DNA of 64,000 bases from Cryobacterium sp. SO1 (lineage in GTDB: Bacteria; Actinomycetota; Actinomycetes; Actinomycetales; Microbacteriaceae), in contig NZ_CP067394.1 of NCBI RefSeq assembly GCF_004210215.2, positions 2,852,001 to 2,916,000 on the forward strand, read 5' to 3'. The notes beneath the pieces are model-generated. The model saw nothing but the letters and a program-made list of their open reading frames with translations, was not told where the DNA came from and made no database searches. The position numbers and the translations under genes were made by a program. Below, piece after piece: positions 48,947-60,396 of the stretch (the first letter of the stretch is position 1; each line of letters opens with the position of its first letter).

Positions 48947-49540
48947 TCGCGCGGACCTGAACAAATATCGAGAATCCAACTCCGCTAGTTCCGTGAGTAG
49001 GCTCCGCTGCACGAGAGGGCCAAAAGTCGAACCACAGTCGATGAAAAGGTCGACGTCCTGGGGCGAGAGGCCAGTCGCGGCAAGTAGACGTTCCAGGTGA
49101 GTGTCGTCAAGCGACACCCATTCCTCAGGGGCAATCCGGATGCCGACACCGCGCCCGTATTTTTGGTGCAGCTTTCGCACAGCGCCAAGTGCGGAAGAGG
49201 CGCTAAAGGGAGTCACCAGCGGCACAAGCTCGAGCCCGAGCACATTCGACTCCTCAACGATCCAAGTTAGAGGGTCTACACCACCAAAAATCGACTCGTC
49301 GGAATCGAGAAGACTAACATCAACGAACGCCACAGCCGAGCCTAGGGAATCACGGTATTTCTTCGGAAACGATTCGAAATGTTCACTTAGCGATTTGGCA
49401 TACTCGTCACTCTCGAAATCCCAGGAACGGCCCGGGACAACTAGGACCGGAGTAAATGCGGATCGCGCCGCCGGCGACAGCTTGGAAATAGCACTCAACT
49501 CTCCACGGCGGGCCAGGATAAAGGGACGGTAATGCTGCAT
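48947..49540 (-). pseudogene. sce7725/beta-family gene, N-terminal part (IS-interrupted)
   Basis: 198 codons from the ATG at 49540 (GGAG eight bases upstream) with the beta-family start HYRPFILARRGELSAISKL and the middle LGLELVPLVTPFSASS. The frame runs into the IS end and would add eight foreign residues before a TAG at 48917. The C-terminal half is at 43547-44044. The gene is therefore knocked out by the nested mobile elements. Confidence 0.8.
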
Positions 49541-49706
49541 GTTTTGCTCCAAGGATTGATACTTGAAGTCTCATGGGGAGTCGCGGGAGCCACCAGCCCA
49601 CGTTCGAGTGCCACCTCGAAATACGTCGGTCGCCTTCCGCGAGGTAGTCAACACTCGAGGATCGAGTCCGAGCCTGGCACGGCTGTCACTTTTCCCTGGC
49701 GTATGT

Positions 49707-52613
49707 CTACGTCCCAGAAGCCCGAGTCGCAAAGTACTCGTAGAGACTTGACTCGATGGGGCTGGCAAGGGCAAGAGTCATCGAGACAACGTCAAGGTCG
49801 TGGCCGCCACTTCTAGACATGGTCGTCTGTCGAGCGTCCTGTGACATCGCTTTACCGAGGTAATAGAAATCGGTGCCTTCTGCATCGTCTTTCTTTGCGA
49901 ACACGTGAAGCGGAAGCCGATTTTCCACAATCGACTTCACTTCGGAGCTCGCGAGAGTGCGGCGGCTGCGCGTATACCAGGTCAAGGTCGATGGATTGAG
50001 GAACGCGTCTCCGTAATTCGTGCTCTCTGACACCTCATCGCCTTTGTGGTAGGTGACGAAAATGGGGCAACTGTTCGAGAAAGTGTCGACCTTATAGCCA
50101 TAGATCGTGCTCTGCTGGTTCGATTTCCAGTTGAGGAGCCGGCACACGTCCTTGCGTGAGTATCGTTGGCCGACTTCGAGCAGTCCCGTCCACTGGTATC
50201 GGTGCCGGGCCAGATATAGCCCGGTGTCCACGACATCCCGCACCTGATCGCGGAACATCGATTCTTTGTCCCATGCTTCGGAAAAGCCTTCGCCCAGGCG
50301 ATAGAATCCGTCCCGGAGGGTGACGATTGGGGAGGAACCGTACTTTGCGACATCCGCCTCCGTGAAGAATGACAGGCTCAGCAGAGCGTGCACTGAATCG
50401 AGCGTCGCCGGTTCGCTGGACAGATCGTTCTCCCCCAGCAATGCCTTGAATTCTTCAACCATCACTCCGTTCGGGGTGAACAGTAGTTCATCGAGGAGCA
50501 GAAGCTCGTGTGGGCGCTTGCCGTTCAAGAGCTCCCCCGAGAGAAAGGTCAGAATAGCGTTCTCGTAAGCGCCGGCCTCGACGTTGGCCGCCCCAACTTT
50601 GCACAGGAACCGCCAGTAGTTTTTCTGCTTTGTCGCGATGACAACCGGGTCAACCAGGTCGAAACGAGCGAAGTCGAGTAGCGCCGGCGGACGACCCAGT
50701 CGGTTCTTCAGCTCGAGGAAGGACTTCTTCAGATTGGTCATGCTGTCGAGGGTCGTGGTCGCAAGGGACGCAAAAACCCTCTCCCTCGATATCTCATCGA
50801 AGTTGACGCTTGACAGCCCTGCAATCGCGCCCGCTTCCTGGGCGTCGATGATCTTCTTACGAATTGAGTCCTTGTTCAGCGTGCTGTCGCCGAACAGCGC
50901 AATGGGGATCAGGTAGTTGTTGTCGTAATTGCCGATGAAGTCGATGACCACGAGGTGATCTTTTCCTGCAGCCTTTCGAAGTCCGCGTCCCAGTTGCTGG
51001 GTGAACACGATGCTGGAGAGAGTCTGCCGGAGCATGAGCACTTGATTCACCGACGGGATGTCGATGCCCTCGTTGAAGATGTCTACAGTCGCGATGTAGT
51101 CAAGCTCACCCCGCTCCAACATTTGCACAACCAGCTCGCGTTCTTCAACCGAGTCTGTGCCGTTTAGTGCGCGGGTGCGCAGCCGGTGTCCATGAACGTC
51201 CCGTTGGTTCAGAAGAATGACGAGCTCGGCAGCCTCAGCGTTCTTGCTGCAGAAAATCAGCCCTCGAACTGGAACGCCAGCGTGGCCGTAGCGTTCGATC
51301 GTCGACACGAGATGATCCACCCTCTCGGAGGCCACAAGCCGACGGAGCTCTGCCACTTCATCGATGACCTCGCCGTCCGCCTGAACAAAGTCGGTCACCC
51401 CGTAGTAATGGAACGGCGTCAACATGTCTGCCTCAAGGGCCTTCTGGAGACGAATCTCATATGGCACGTTGTAGTCAAAAAGCTCGAACACGTTGAAATC
51501 GTCGGTGCGCTCGGGCGTCGCGGTCATTCCGAGGAGGAAGTCCGGCTTGAGGTACTCGATCAGACGTCGGTAACTGGCGGCACCGGCACGGTGGACTTCG
51601 TCGATCAGGACATAGTCAAAGGCTTCGGGCGAGATCGCTTCGAGATTCTCTGCCCGCGTCAGCGATTGGATCGAAGCAAAGACGTAGCGGCGGTCAAGTT
51701 CTTTCTTTGACCCGACGAACTTGCCAAAGTCGCTATCCGGGGCTCCTAGTACTCGCTTGAACTCACTGATTGCACGGTCGAGGATCTGTTCACGGTGCAC
51801 AACGAACAACATCCGCTCCGGTGAATAAGCACGTACATCCAGGGCGGAGAGGATCGTCTTTCCAGTCCCTGTCGCAGAAATGACGACAGCTTTGTGCTCG
51901 CCCGCATCCCGCAGCGCAGCAATGTCAGCAAGTGCTTCAACCTGCATTGCATTCGGGAAAATCATTCCGCTCGGTGGAAGACCACCCGACGGTTCAGTCC
52001 CGCCGGGAACGGCGCGAGAACCCTGAGGTGGTGCCGCCCAGGTCAACGCATACACGTCAACCCAGGCCCGGGTGAGAGCAGCTGAAGCGTCAATATGTGC
52101 TTGAGCCGCTCGCTTCAGCTGCTGCACGATGTCACCGTCGGGAAGAGCGGAGAAGCGCAGGTTCCACTCGTGGTTCTGAAGCAGCGCGCGTTCGGTCAGG
52201 TTTGAACTGCCCACTATGGCTGTGGTGCTGGATTTCTGCTCGAAGATGTAGCCCTTGGCGTGGAAGCCTGCAGCCGAATCTGGGTGCACGTAGACGTCGA
52301 TGCCCTCTAGGTTCAGCAGCTCATGGAACGCGGCTGGTGAGTTGAATCCGAGGTAGGTGGAGGTGATGATCGTGCCGGTACCGCGAAAATCGAGGAGGGC
52401 CTGTTTGAGCATGGCGATAGCGCTCGGCGTGATGAATGCGACGGAGAACACGAATCGTTCTGAGCGCTTCAGCTCATCGCGAATGGCCCGAAGCATCGTA
52501 TTGCCGTCGGTGTTCGAGACAAGGGTGGGATTGAATAACTGATCGGCCTCGACCTGTGAATCCAGGAATCCAAACGTGTTGTCGCGGGTTAGCTGCGTGC
52601 TTGTCGAACTCAA
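49707..52613 (-). CDS. PLD-nuclease / SF2 helicase / DUF3427 protein
   Basis: A 968-residue fusion. Residues 20-190 are a phospholipase-D-type nuclease domain (H-x-K at 118-120, GSSNLT near 137). Residues 220-600 are a superfamily 2 helicase (Walker A SATGTGKT near 246, DEVH at 338, SAT-like GMTATPE, motif VI QQLGRGLRK). The C-terminal third has the DUF3427 pattern (WTGLLEVGQRYSRKDVCRLLNW, PIFVTYHKG). Start: a TTG at 52613 in a TTGA overlap with the NUDIX gene. Probably a DNA-targeting defence or repair effector. It is not the SF1 Mokosh type. Confidence 0.88.
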   Translation of the reverse strand: MSSTSTQLTRDNTFGFLDSQVEADQLFNPTLVSNTDGNTMLRAIRDELKRSERFVFSVAFITPSAIAMLKQALLDFRGTGTIITSTYLGFNSPAAFHELLNLEGIDVYVHPDSAAGFHAKGYIFEQKSSTTAIVGSSNLTERALLQNHEWNLRFSALPDGDIVQQLKRAAQAHIDASAALTRAWVDVYALTWAAPPQGSRAVPGGTEPSGGLPPSGMIFPNAMQVEALADIAALRDAGEHKAVVISATGTGKTILSALDVRAYSPERMLFVVHREQILDRAISEFKRVLGAPDSDFGKFVGSKKELDRRYVFASIQSLTRAENLEAISPEAFDYVLIDEVHRAGAASYRRLIEYLKPDFLLGMTATPERTDDFNVFELFDYNVPYEIRLQKALEADMLTPFHYYGVTDFVQADGEVIDEVAELRRLVASERVDHLVSTIERYGHAGVPVRGLIFCSKNAEAAELVILLNQRDVHGHRLRTRALNGTDSVEERELVVQMLERGELDYIATVDIFNEGIDIPSVNQVLMLRQTLSSIVFTQQLGRGLRKAAGKDHLVVIDFIGNYDNNYLIPIALFGDSTLNKDSIRKKIIDAQEAGAIAGLSSVNFDEISRERVFASLATTTLDSMTNLKKSFLELKNRLGRPPALLDFARFDLVDPVVIATKQKNYWRFLCKVGAANVEAGAYENAILTFLSGELLNGKRPHELLLLDELLFTPNGVMVEEFKALLGENDLSSEPATLDSVHALLSLSFFTEADVAKYGSSPIVTLRDGFYRLGEGFSEAWDKESMFRDQVRDVVDTGLYLARHRYQWTGLLEVGQRYSRKDVCRLLNWKSNQQSTIYGYKVDTFSNSCPIFVTYHKGDEVSESTNYGDAFLNPSTLTWYTRSRRTLASSEVKSIVENRLPLHVFAKKDDAEGTDFYYLGKAMSQDARQTTMSRSGGHDLDVVSMTLALASPIESSLYEYFATRASGT

Positions 52614-53008
52614 ACCCGAAAGTCCTTCATGACCCGTTCCACAGCAGGTACGTCAGCGGGAGCCCAATCAAGCTGGTCTAGCTCGGTGGCCTGTACCCAG
52701 CGAATTTCTGAGTGCTCGGTCAGGCGGGGTTCAGCCCCGACCAGCGAGCAGTAGTACGTCGTGAGAATCACGATCCCAAAGTCATACTCGTGCTCCGTGG
52801 TTTCGACGTGCTCGCCGATCTCTGCCGAGCAAAGCAGCTCTTCGTCCAGCTCGCGGAGCAAAGCTTGCTCGGGCGACTCGTTCTGCTCAATCTTGCCCCC
52901 CGGGAATTCCCACATGCCGGGCAGCGACATTGTAGAGCTACGACGCGCCGCAAGAATTGTCTGACCCCTGGTAAGAACAGCACCGACGACATTGATTCTC
53001 TTCTTCAC
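52610..53008 (-). CDS. NUDIX (deoxy)nucleoside triphosphate pyrophosphohydrolase
   Basis: A 132-residue MutT-like enzyme with a complete NUDIX box, GGKIEQNESPEQALLRELDE plus E-L (residues about 37-58), and the substrate-pocket start NVVGAVLTRGQTILAARR. It would hydrolyse modified or canonical dNTPs to the monophosphate. Its stop overlaps the helicase start, so both proteins are made together. This pairing recurs with DUF3427 helicases (general knowledge) and suggests nucleotide signalling or sanitation linked to the nuclease-helicase. Confidence 0.92.
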   Translation of the reverse strand: MKKRINVVGAVLTRGQTILAARRSSTMSLPGMWEFPGGKIEQNESPEQALLRELDEELLCSAEIGEHVETTEHEYDFGIVILTTYYCSLVGAEPRLTEHSEIRWVQATELDQLDWAPADVPAVERVMKDFRV

Positions 53009-53215
53009 AAGTGCACTCCGTTGCTTGGCCGTCGATGCGTAGTGTCAGCTTAGCTAGCGACGTGCTGGAGGATGCTCACCAGTTGCCTTCGAAAAAGCAC
53101 GCCAAGGATTGGGCAACCCACTCGCTCCCCCGTGGTTCTCGTACGAACGTCCGTGATGGGACCCGCTGATGCGGGAACGATTCTCGGTTCGCGGATCAGC
53201 ACCTTGGCGATTTGA

Positions 53216-53779
53216 CTAGTGCAGCTGACCTCTCCGATTCAATTCCTCGATTGCTGAAAACCGGATGTAGGTCTCTGGGTCGTTATCCGCGAGGTACTGC
53301 AGAGCCTCATCCGGCACTTTCGGGTTATCGTAGGTGAGCCGTGCTCTAACGAATTCCTTCTTGTCGCGTGCAGCATCGATAAGAATGTCAATGGGAACGT
53401 TGGTGTGGCCGACGACCATTTCGCGCACATACCTGTCACCATGCTGGAAAAGTGAGGCAAGGATCTCGACCGTTATCTCTGGTTTAGCGGCGATTGCCTG
53501 TAGGACGTAAGCCGCTTTTTTCCAATCCTCGCTGACCACTTCCATGACATAGGAGAGCGTCACCACTGAGGTGTTTTCATGTTCGACGAGCATTGTAGTC
53601 ATTGCGAGATAGTCCATCGCGAGCATGTCTGTAAATTCGGAGTCAACGTCCGCGAGTCTTGCGAAGCTGTCCAACTCCTCAGTGGTCGTTTCGTTGTTCT
53701 CGAGGAATTCTGCATACCAGTCCTCGATATTGTCGACGGTACGCGGCGCGGGTTCTCGGGGTGCACGACGTTTGATCAT
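53216..53779 (-). CDS. HEAT-like helical repeat protein, hypothetical
   Basis: A 187-residue all-helical protein. Similar 25-residue helical units recur, each ending in a short acidic turn (YVLQAIAAKPEITVEILASL, YVREMVVGHTNVPIDILIDA, FVRARLTYDNPKVPDEALQY), which resembles leucine-rich-variant or HEAT repeats used for protein or DNA binding. No catalytic motif is seen. It stands alone between two defence-type loci and is divergent from the giant helicase gene (206 bp). It may be an accessory to either, which is inference only. Confidence 0.65.
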   Translation of the reverse strand: MIKRRAPREPAPRTVDNIEDWYAEFLENNETTTEELDSFARLADVDSEFTDMLAMDYLAMTTMLVEHENTSVVTLSYVMEVVSEDWKKAAYVLQAIAAKPEITVEILASLFQHGDRYVREMVVGHTNVPIDILIDAARDKKEFVRARLTYDNPKVPDEALQYLADNDPETYIRFSAIEELNRRGQLH

Positions 53780-53985
53780 CTTGCCAAGCTACTGGAGTGG
53801 AAGCATTCACCCATGGATCCGCTCGCGAATTGCTGAACCTCCCGGTTCGAACATTTACGGCCAGCTTCCAGATCACTGGTTAAACAGCGGGCCGGTCAGC
53901 AATGTCTCTCGACTGTCCGATCGAGCCAATACACTTCGGGGGAAGACGCCGCGATGCCTTATGCCGCATTTCAAGGGGGATTTCT

Positions 53986-56900
53986 GTGAACCAGGCTGAA
54001 CACCACTCCGTTGTTGGAGATGGGCTTGCCCTACTGATCGACGGTTTGTCGCCGTTCGTAGACAAGATATTCGCAGCGGCCCTCCCACCCGAAGTGGAGT
54101 GGACGTCGATACTCGAGCGCAAGGACAATCTGGCCGGCCGCCGCGGCGGGGTCTATTCGAAGCGGGATCTCTCGCTCCTGCTGCGCGCCCTTACCGAGCG
54201 GCTGGGCGAGCTCGGGTTTCCGTTCGACCGCGAGCTTCCCCGACAGGGCCAGACCTACGCGAGTGAACTGCGAGAAGTGCGCAACCAGTGGGCGCACAAC
54301 CAGGAATTCACCGCCCAGACGGCATACCGCGCCCTCGACTCGGCCGAGCTTCTGCTCCGTATGATCGATGCCGATGCCCCGGCCGCGGAACTCGCAACGT
54401 TGAAGCAACGAGTACTTCCCGTGCGCCCGGCCGCGCCCGCTGAACCGCAAGAATCGGGTCCGCTAACCGCTCCGGTTGTGGCACCAGAAGTGCTCATCAC
54501 CGAATTCCCCCCTGAGGCCTCGGCCACAACCCCAGCATCGGCCACGATCACCATCCGTTCGTTGCCCTTCCTGAGCTGCGCGATGGCACACTGCCGAATT
54601 CCAGTCGTTGATGAAATCGTCGTGGAGAATCTGGCCGGCGAAACCCGCGGAGCCTCCCTCGAGGTAGACGTCGTGAGTGCCGAAGGCTCACTCGGCGGGC
54701 CGAAGGTGCTCCTCGTGGACCTTGGAGACAAGCAGACGACGGTCCTCCGCACCGTTGATCTCGTTCTCGATCCGGCCCGCATGCTCAGCGTTGATGAGCA
54801 GCGCCCCGGACTCATCCGCGCAACGTTGCGGAACAGTGCAGGCGTGCTTCTCGCCGAGACTTCGGTCAACGTGGAGATACTCGCCTTCAACCAGTGGGTG
54901 GCAAATCCGCTCAACCTCGGTCTCGAACTACTGGCTGCGCATGTACAACCGAATGCTGCCGTGATCGCACCGCTTCTGACCGAAGCCTCCGACCTGCTCA
55001 AAGAGCGCACTGGCAACTCCTCGCTCTCTGGCCACCAATCGGAGAGCGAGGAACGTGTCGATAACACCGTCGCCGCAATCTACGACGCGATGCGAGCCCG
55101 CGACATCCGCTATGCGGAACCGCCTGCAAGTTGGGGCTCCAAGGGTCAAAAGGTTCGCACGCCCGCCGAGGTACTGGAAGGAAGACTCGGCACCTGCCTG
55201 GACACCACGGTCACCCTTGCGGCCGCGCTGGAGCAGGCCGGCATCAACTCGACGCTGTGGACTCTGAACGACCACATCTTCATCGGCTATTGGCGCATCG
55301 ACTCATCGCTGGGTGCACCAGCGCTGACTGACGTGGCCGACATCGTTAATCTGGTCGACCTCGGCGCTATCGGACTTCTTGAAACGACTTTTGTTACCGG
55401 CGGCACCGACTCGCGTACCTTCGCCGATGCTCGGCGATACCCGCACACCAAGCACCTCGACGCCGGACTGGAGAGGTTCCTCGGGGTCACCGACATCCGC
55501 CAGGCCCGCGAGTCCGGGATCTTCCCGCTTCCCAGCCGTTCCTCGGGCGCCGACGGTGAAACCATAGTCACCGTTTACCAGCCCGGTGCCGGGCCGACCA
55601 TTGCGCCGTACTACGCGGCACCTTCGGGCGCCACCGCCGAGGGCACGGCCGTGCCCGCCCGCGTGGCCCAGTGGAAGAACGCCCTGCTCGACCTGAGCCT
55701 GCGCAACAAGCTGATCAACTACACCGATCGCTCCGGATACCCGCTCGCCGTACCGGCACCGGCTGTTGCTCGGATGGAAGACGCAATTAGCGCCGGAACC
55801 CCGATCACCCTGGTGCCCTCCGACGCCGTGCCCACCATCGACCGGGCTCGCGGCGTGCGCTATGGACGGGATCTCTCCGAGACCGCCCGGGAGCTCATGC
55901 TCGCCGACAAGAAGAGCGCCTTCATTGACATCACTGAAGCCGCGTACACGACCAAGCTGCGCTACCTCGCCAACAAGGCGAAGACGATCATGGAAGAAAC
56001 CGGCGCGAACAACCTGTACCTTGCGTTCGGGATGCTGCACTGGAGCTTCAACGACCGTGAGCTCCGTTCTCCCCTCGTGCTGGTTCCCGTCACGATGGTG
56101 ACCGCGAGCCGCGGAAACTCCTACCGGCTTACCGTGGACGAAACCGGGGCCTCCACCCCCAATTACTGTCTGCTCGAGAAGCTGCGCCTGAGCTTCAACC
56201 TCGAGATTCCGGGCCTTTCCGACCCGACCCAGGACTCCTCGGGCATCGATCTGCCGGCGGCGTTCACGGCCGTGCGCGAGGCCATCGCCAAGGCTGGGCT
56301 TCCGTTCCGGGTTGAGGAGTCCGTGGACCTGTCGATTCTGCAATTCGCCAAATTCCGGCTCTGGAAAGACCTGGACGAAAACTGGGAGATCCTGTCGCAG
56401 AACAGCCTCGTCTCCCACCTGATCAACTCCCCGCTGGAGGCCTACGCCGATCCCGTGCTGACGGCACCGAGCGTGGATCTTGATGAGCTGGGCGGGTCCG
56501 TACCGGTACCGGCGGACTCCTCCCAGCTGGAGGCCGTCGCCGAAGCTGTAGGCGGACGCACCTTCGTGCTCGAGGGCCCTCCGGGCACCGGCAAGTCGCA
56601 GACGATCACCAATCTGCTCGCCCGCTCGCTCGCGGCCGGCAAACGAGTGCTGTTCGTCGCTGAAAAACGTGCCGCCCTGGATGTGGTGAAGAAACGCCTG
56701 GAAAGCGTCGGGCTCGGTGACTTCTCCCTGGATCTGCACGACAAGGGCGCCCGACCGGCTGCCGCTCGCGCGCAGATCAAGGCGGCGCTCGACCTGCGCG
56801 TGCGGGCCGATGAAGCTGCGTTGCAGGCCAACCTCGAGGCTGCCCAGTCGAGTCGGCGCAGCCTCGCCCGGTACGCCGACCGCCTGCACGAATCCAACGC

Positions 56901-59900
56901 CGCCGGGCTCTCCCTCTACAGTGCCCGCACGCACGAACTCACCGCGGACCCGGGCATCACCGCGCTGGCGATTCCGGCTGCTCTCGTGGCCGGAAGTACA
57001 CCGGAGATCTTCACGACCCTCCGCAACGTCCTCCGCCAGCTCCCCGAGTTCTCCGATCTGGCCCGCCCGAGTGCCGCGCACCCGTGGGCGTTCCTCGACG
57101 AGCGGCCTGGCTCAACGCTGGACCCGGTCGCGATTCATGCCGCCGCACGCGAATTCGACGCTGCACTGGTCGACGCGCAGGAGGCCGGGTTCAGCCTGCA
57201 GGCACTGAGCCGGTTGGCGACTGCTGACGCGGTCAGCGGATGGCGGGATCTGGCGCGTGCGCCGCGGCATCCCTTGCCCGTGGTTGACACGCTTCACAGC
57301 GACGCCTGGCAGGCCTACCTGGCCGCGCTCGAGAGCCACCTCGCCTCGATTGTGGCGTCGACTCCGGAGTGGCGGGAGAGCGTGAAGCCAACCGTGCTCG
57401 CGCGGGACATTCCGGCCATCCATGCAGCGGCCCTTGCGGCCGATCAGGCTGGTTTCTTCGGTCGCAAGAAGAAGCGTCGAGCAGTGCTGGCGCAGCTCGG
57501 TGACGACCTCATCGTCGACACGGCCAGCGTGCCGCTCAAGACGCTCTCCACGCTCACTGCCGCGATAGCCGCCTCTCATGCCGAAGCCGTGAGCATTCGT
57601 GAAGCCGCGCTCAAACTCCCCCTCCCGCTCGTGTCGCCACAGTGGAATCCGTTCATCGCCGAACAGGCGGACGACGTCTCCGTCACCCTTACGTGGTTCG
57701 GTTGGCTCGGCGACACGCTGAGCCCTGCCGGCGACCCGCAGATGACCGATCTGCGGGAGTACTACTCGTCGACCGCCACAGGAGCTGACGCCGATCAACT
57801 CGCTCGCCTGGCCGCCGCGTGGAACCAGCTCACCACGGTGGCGTCCCTCCGGCCGGACGATGTTCAACGTTGGTCGAGCACAGACGGCTTCATCGCCGCC
57901 TGGTGGGCGACTCGTGCGCCCCGCAACCTCGACACCAGCCAGCCCGTCGTGTTGGAGCGCTGGCTCGATCTGGTGCGCCACATCGAACCGCTCCGCCGTC
58001 ACGGCCTCGACGACGCCCGTTCCGCCATTCTGGCCGGAAGCATCCCTGCCGACGATGCGGCACTCGCCTTCGACAAGGGTGTGGCCATTGCGTCGATCTC
58101 CGAACGAGAAGACGCAACCGCGCTGAACGACTTCGATATCGCCGCGCACAACAAGACCATTGGCCGCTTCACCACGAGCACCCAGGCCGTGCGCGCCGAA
58201 CTCCCCCGCGGAATACCGGCCGAGGTGCTGGCGCTGCGCCGGTTCGACACGAATCTGGCCTCCGGTCAGGTCGGCGGCCTTCGCCGGCAGCTCGACCGTC
58301 AGCGCGGCGGGATGAGCGTGCGGGCGCTCTTGGAGAACTATGGCTCCCTCATCACCCAAGTGATGCCGTGCACGCTCATGAGCCCCGAGTCCGTGGCCCG
58401 GTTCTTCCCGGCGCAATCTGACCTGTTCGACATCGTCGTGTTCGATGAGGCGTCACAGATTCGAGTGGCGGATGCCATCGGTGCGATGGGACGCGCCGCA
58501 TCCGTTGTAGTGGTGGGCGACAGCAAGCAGATGCCACCGACCAGCTTCGCTGAAGCAGGCAGCAGCATCGACGAGGAATCGGAGTCCGCCCCCGACGTCG
58601 TGGTCGACGAGGAATCAATTCTGACCGAGTGCGTGCAGGCTCGGGTGCCGAGTAAGTGGCTGTCGTGGCATTACCGCAGCCAGGACGAGTCGCTGATCGC
58701 GTTCAGTAACCACAACTACTACGAGAGCCGGTTGTCTTCCTTTCCCGCCCCGCTGCAGGGCGCCTCGCACACCGCAACAGACGGGCACGGCGTCTCCCTG
58801 GTGCGAATTGACGGTCAGTTTGAGCGGTCGGGCCGCGGCAAGACGCTGCGAACGAACCTCGCGGAGGCAACCGCTATCGTCGACGACATTCAACGCCGAT
58901 TCTGGGCGTCCCCTCACGAGTCGCCGTCGGTGGGCGTCATCACGTTCAACATGCAGCAGCGCAACCTCATTGAGAACATGTTGCGCGACTGCGACGACCA
59001 ACGTATCGCTGCCGCACTCGATGAGCCGGATGGCCTGTTCGTCAAGAACCTGGAGAACGTGCAGGGTGACGAGCGGGACAGCATCCTGTTCTCGATCGCG
59101 TTCAGTGCCAACGCGAGCGGCGTGGTGCCACTCAACTTCGGGCCGCTTTCTCGCGCGGGCGGTGAGCGACGGCTCAACGTGGCCATCACTCGCGCCCGTC
59201 GACAGGTGGTGCTGTACGCCAGCTTCGACCCGAGCGTGCTGCGCGCGCAGGACACGAGTTCGGTCGGTATCAAACACTTGAAGGCATATCTCGAGATGGC
59301 CGACAGCGGCACTGACGTAATGACAGACGACGTTCGCCGCCAGTCGATCGTCGACCACCACCGTGATGACATCGCCGCCGAGCTGCGAACCCTCGGTTTT
59401 CCGGTGCGCACGGATGTCGGGCTCTCCGACTTCCGCGTCGACATCAGCATTGCCGATCCCGCAGAGCCGGAGCGGCCTCTTGTCGCGGTACTCCTTGACG
59501 GCCCGAGTTGGCGAGCGCGGCAGACCGTGGCGGACCGGGACGGCCTGCCCATCGACGTCCTGCAGGGAATCATGCGCTGGCCCGGAATCGAACGCGTGTG
59601 GTTGCCCGAGTGGCTGCACAATCGTGAGGCGACGCTATCTCGGCTCGGCGCAGCCGTAGCTACAGCATCGGAGAAAGCACAGCAACACACCGAGGAGGTG
59701 CCGACGGCTGTTCGGACCGGTCAGTTGGCTGCCACAGTTGCGTCGGCGTCCCCGGTCTCCAGCGCGTCAGCTCGGCAGCCGGACCTCAGCATTCGGTCAG
59801 CGCCGTCGACACGACGTGCGCCCACCCGCGAGAACCCGCTCATCCACCAGTTCAGTGCGTGGGCGCCGCGTGCCCTCGGTACCGTGAGTGTGCTTGACGA

Positions 59901-60396
59901 TCTGCCCAGGCAGAACGCGGCGGGCAAAGTGCAGTCCGCGATCCGCTCCGCAGTGGCGGCGGAAGGCCCCATTCATAGCGCCCGGCTAGCGAAGCTCGTC
60001 GCCGGCGCGTTCGGTCTGGACCGGGTGAATCAAACGCGCGCGGAGGCTATTCTGCGGTGGGCCCCGGCAGAGCTGCGCCCGTCTGCGGGCGGACCATTCC
60101 TGTGGCCGGCGGATGTCGACCCAGCCGCGTGGCACTTCGTCCGTCGGGCGCCCCTGGGCGATTCACGCCAGCTCGACCATGTGCCGCTGATCGAGATCGC
60201 GAACGCGATGAGGATCGTGGCGGAGGCTGCCGCCGGTATCGAAGAAACGGAGTTGAAGAGAGAAGCGCTCTCTTTGTTCGGCAGCCGTCGTTTGACGGAC
60301 GGAATCAACGCGCGCCTCGACCTTGCGCTGGCCGCCGGAATCGAGACCGGGCGTCTCAAACGCACGAGCTCAGGAATGCTGGTAAGCGGCTTGTGA
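53986..60396 (+). CDS. HEPN(Swt1)-DUF4011-SF1 helicase-nuclease giant protein, Hhe-like
   Basis: A 2136-residue protein. Residues 1-125 are a Swt1-type HEPN domain with R-N-Q-W-A-H (Arg99, His104). About 560-640 is DUF4011 ([20 protein letters not shown]). The SF1 helicase has Walker A GPPGTGKS (864-871), DEASQ (1487-1491), QGDERD and a final VAITRAR. A Vsr/PD-(D/E)XK-like domain follows (Asp1819 in FRVD, Asp1838 in LLDG), then a DUF3320-like end. This is the layout of the Hhe (DUF4011-helicase-Vsr) antiphage protein. The GTG at 53986 has AGGGGG seven bases upstream. The nuclease shows LLDG where the family usually has E-C-D-G, so its activity is uncertain. Confidence 0.9.
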   Translation: MNQAEHHSVVGDGLALLIDGLSPFVDKIFAAALPPEVEWTSILERKDNLAGRRGGVYSKRDLSLLLRALTERLGELGFPFDRELPRQGQTYASELREVRNQWAHNQEFTAQTAYRALDSAELLLRMIDADAPAAELATLKQRVLPVRPAAPAEPQESGPLTAPVVAPEVLITEFPPEASATTPASATITIRSLPFLSCAMAHCRIPVVDEIVVENLAGETRGASLEVDVVSAEGSLGGPKVLLVDLGDKQTTVLRTVDLVLDPARMLSVDEQRPGLIRATLRNSAGVLLAETSVNVEILAFNQWVANPLNLGLELLAAHVQPNAAVIAPLLTEASDLLKERTGNSSLSGHQSESEERVDNTVAAIYDAMRARDIRYAEPPASWGSKGQKVRTPAEVLEGRLGTCLDTTVTLAAALEQAGINSTLWTLNDHIFIGYWRIDSSLGAPALTDVADIVNLVDLGAIGLLETTFVTGGTDSRTFADARRYPHTKHLDAGLERFLGVTDIRQARESGIFPLPSRSSGADGETIVTVYQPGAGPTIAPYYAAPSGATAEGTAVPARVAQWKNALLDLSLRNKLINYTDRSGYPLAVPAPAVARMEDAISAGTPITLVPSDAVPTIDRARGVRYGRDLSETARELMLADKKSAFIDITEAAYTTKLRYLANKAKTIMEETGANNLYLAFGMLHWSFNDRELRSPLVLVPVTMVTASRGNSYRLTVDETGASTPNYCLLEKLRLSFNLEIPGLSDPTQDSSGIDLPAAFTAVREAIAKAGLPFRVEESVDLSILQFAKFRLWKDLDENWEILSQNSLVSHLINSPLEAYADPVLTAPSVDLDELGGSVPVPADSSQLEAVAEAVGGRTFVLEGPPGTGKSQTITNLLARSLAAGKRVLFVAEKRAALDVVKKRLESVGLGDFSLDLHDKGARPAAARAQIKAALDLRVRADEAALQANLEAAQSSRRSLARYADRLHESNAAGLSLYSARTHELTADPGITALAIPAALVAGSTPEIFTTLRNVLRQLPEFSDLARPSAAHPWAFLDERPGSTLDPVAIHAAAREFDAALVDAQEAGFSLQALSRLATADAVSGWRDLARAPRHPLPVVDTLHSDAWQAYLAALESHLASIVASTPEWRESVKPTVLARDIPAIHAAALAADQAGFFGRKKKRRAVLAQLGDDLIVDTASVPLKTLSTLTAAIAASHAEAVSIREAALKLPLPLVSPQWNPFIAEQADDVSVTLTWFGWLGDTLSPAGDPQMTDLREYYSSTATGADADQLARLAAAWNQLTTVASLRPDDVQRWSSTDGFIAAWWATRAPRNLDTSQPVVLERWLDLVRHIEPLRRHGLDDARSAILAGSIPADDAALAFDKGVAIASISEREDATALNDFDIAAHNKTIGRFTTSTQAVRAELPRGIPAEVLALRRFDTNLASGQVGGLRRQLDRQRGGMSVRALLENYGSLITQVMPCTLMSPESVARFFPAQSDLFDIVVFDEASQIRVADAIGAMGRAASVVVVGDSKQMPPTSFAEAGSSIDEESESAPDVVVDEESILTECVQARVPSKWLSWHYRSQDESLIAFSNHNYYESRLSSFPAPLQGASHTATDGHGVSLVRIDGQFERSGRGKTLRTNLAEATAIVDDIQRRFWASPHESPSVGVITFNMQQRNLIENMLRDCDDQRIAAALDEPDGLFVKNLENVQGDERDSILFSIAFSANASGVVPLNFGPLSRAGGERRLNVAITRARRQVVLYASFDPSVLRAQDTSSVGIKHLKAYLEMADSGTDVMTDDVRRQSIVDHHRDDIAAELRTLGFPVRTDVGLSDFRVDISIADPAEPERPLVAVLLDGPSWRARQTVADRDGLPIDVLQGIMRWPGIERVWLPEWLHNREATLSRLGAAVATASEKAQQHTEEVPTAVRTGQLAATVASASPVSSASARQPDLSIRSAPSTRRAPTRENPLIHQFSAWAPRALGTVSVLDDLPRQNAAGKVQSAIRSAVAAEGPIHSARLAKLVAGAFGLDRVNQTRAEAILRWAPAELRPSAGGPFLWPADVDPAAWHFVRRAPLGDSRQLDHVPLIEIANAMRIVAEAAAGIEETELKREALSLFGSRRLTDGINARLDLALAAGIETGRLKRTSSGMLVSGL

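Noticed and set aside
49707-52613. Assignment as a Mokosh defence system (helicase plus PLD)
   Set aside because: Mokosh helicases are SF1/Upf1-like; this one is SF2 with DUF3427 and N-terminal PLD, partnered with NUDIX.
55303-58416. Long minus-strand open frames opposite the giant helicase
   Set aside because: Low-complexity antisense sequence without motifs; the plus-strand frame carries all helicase motifs.
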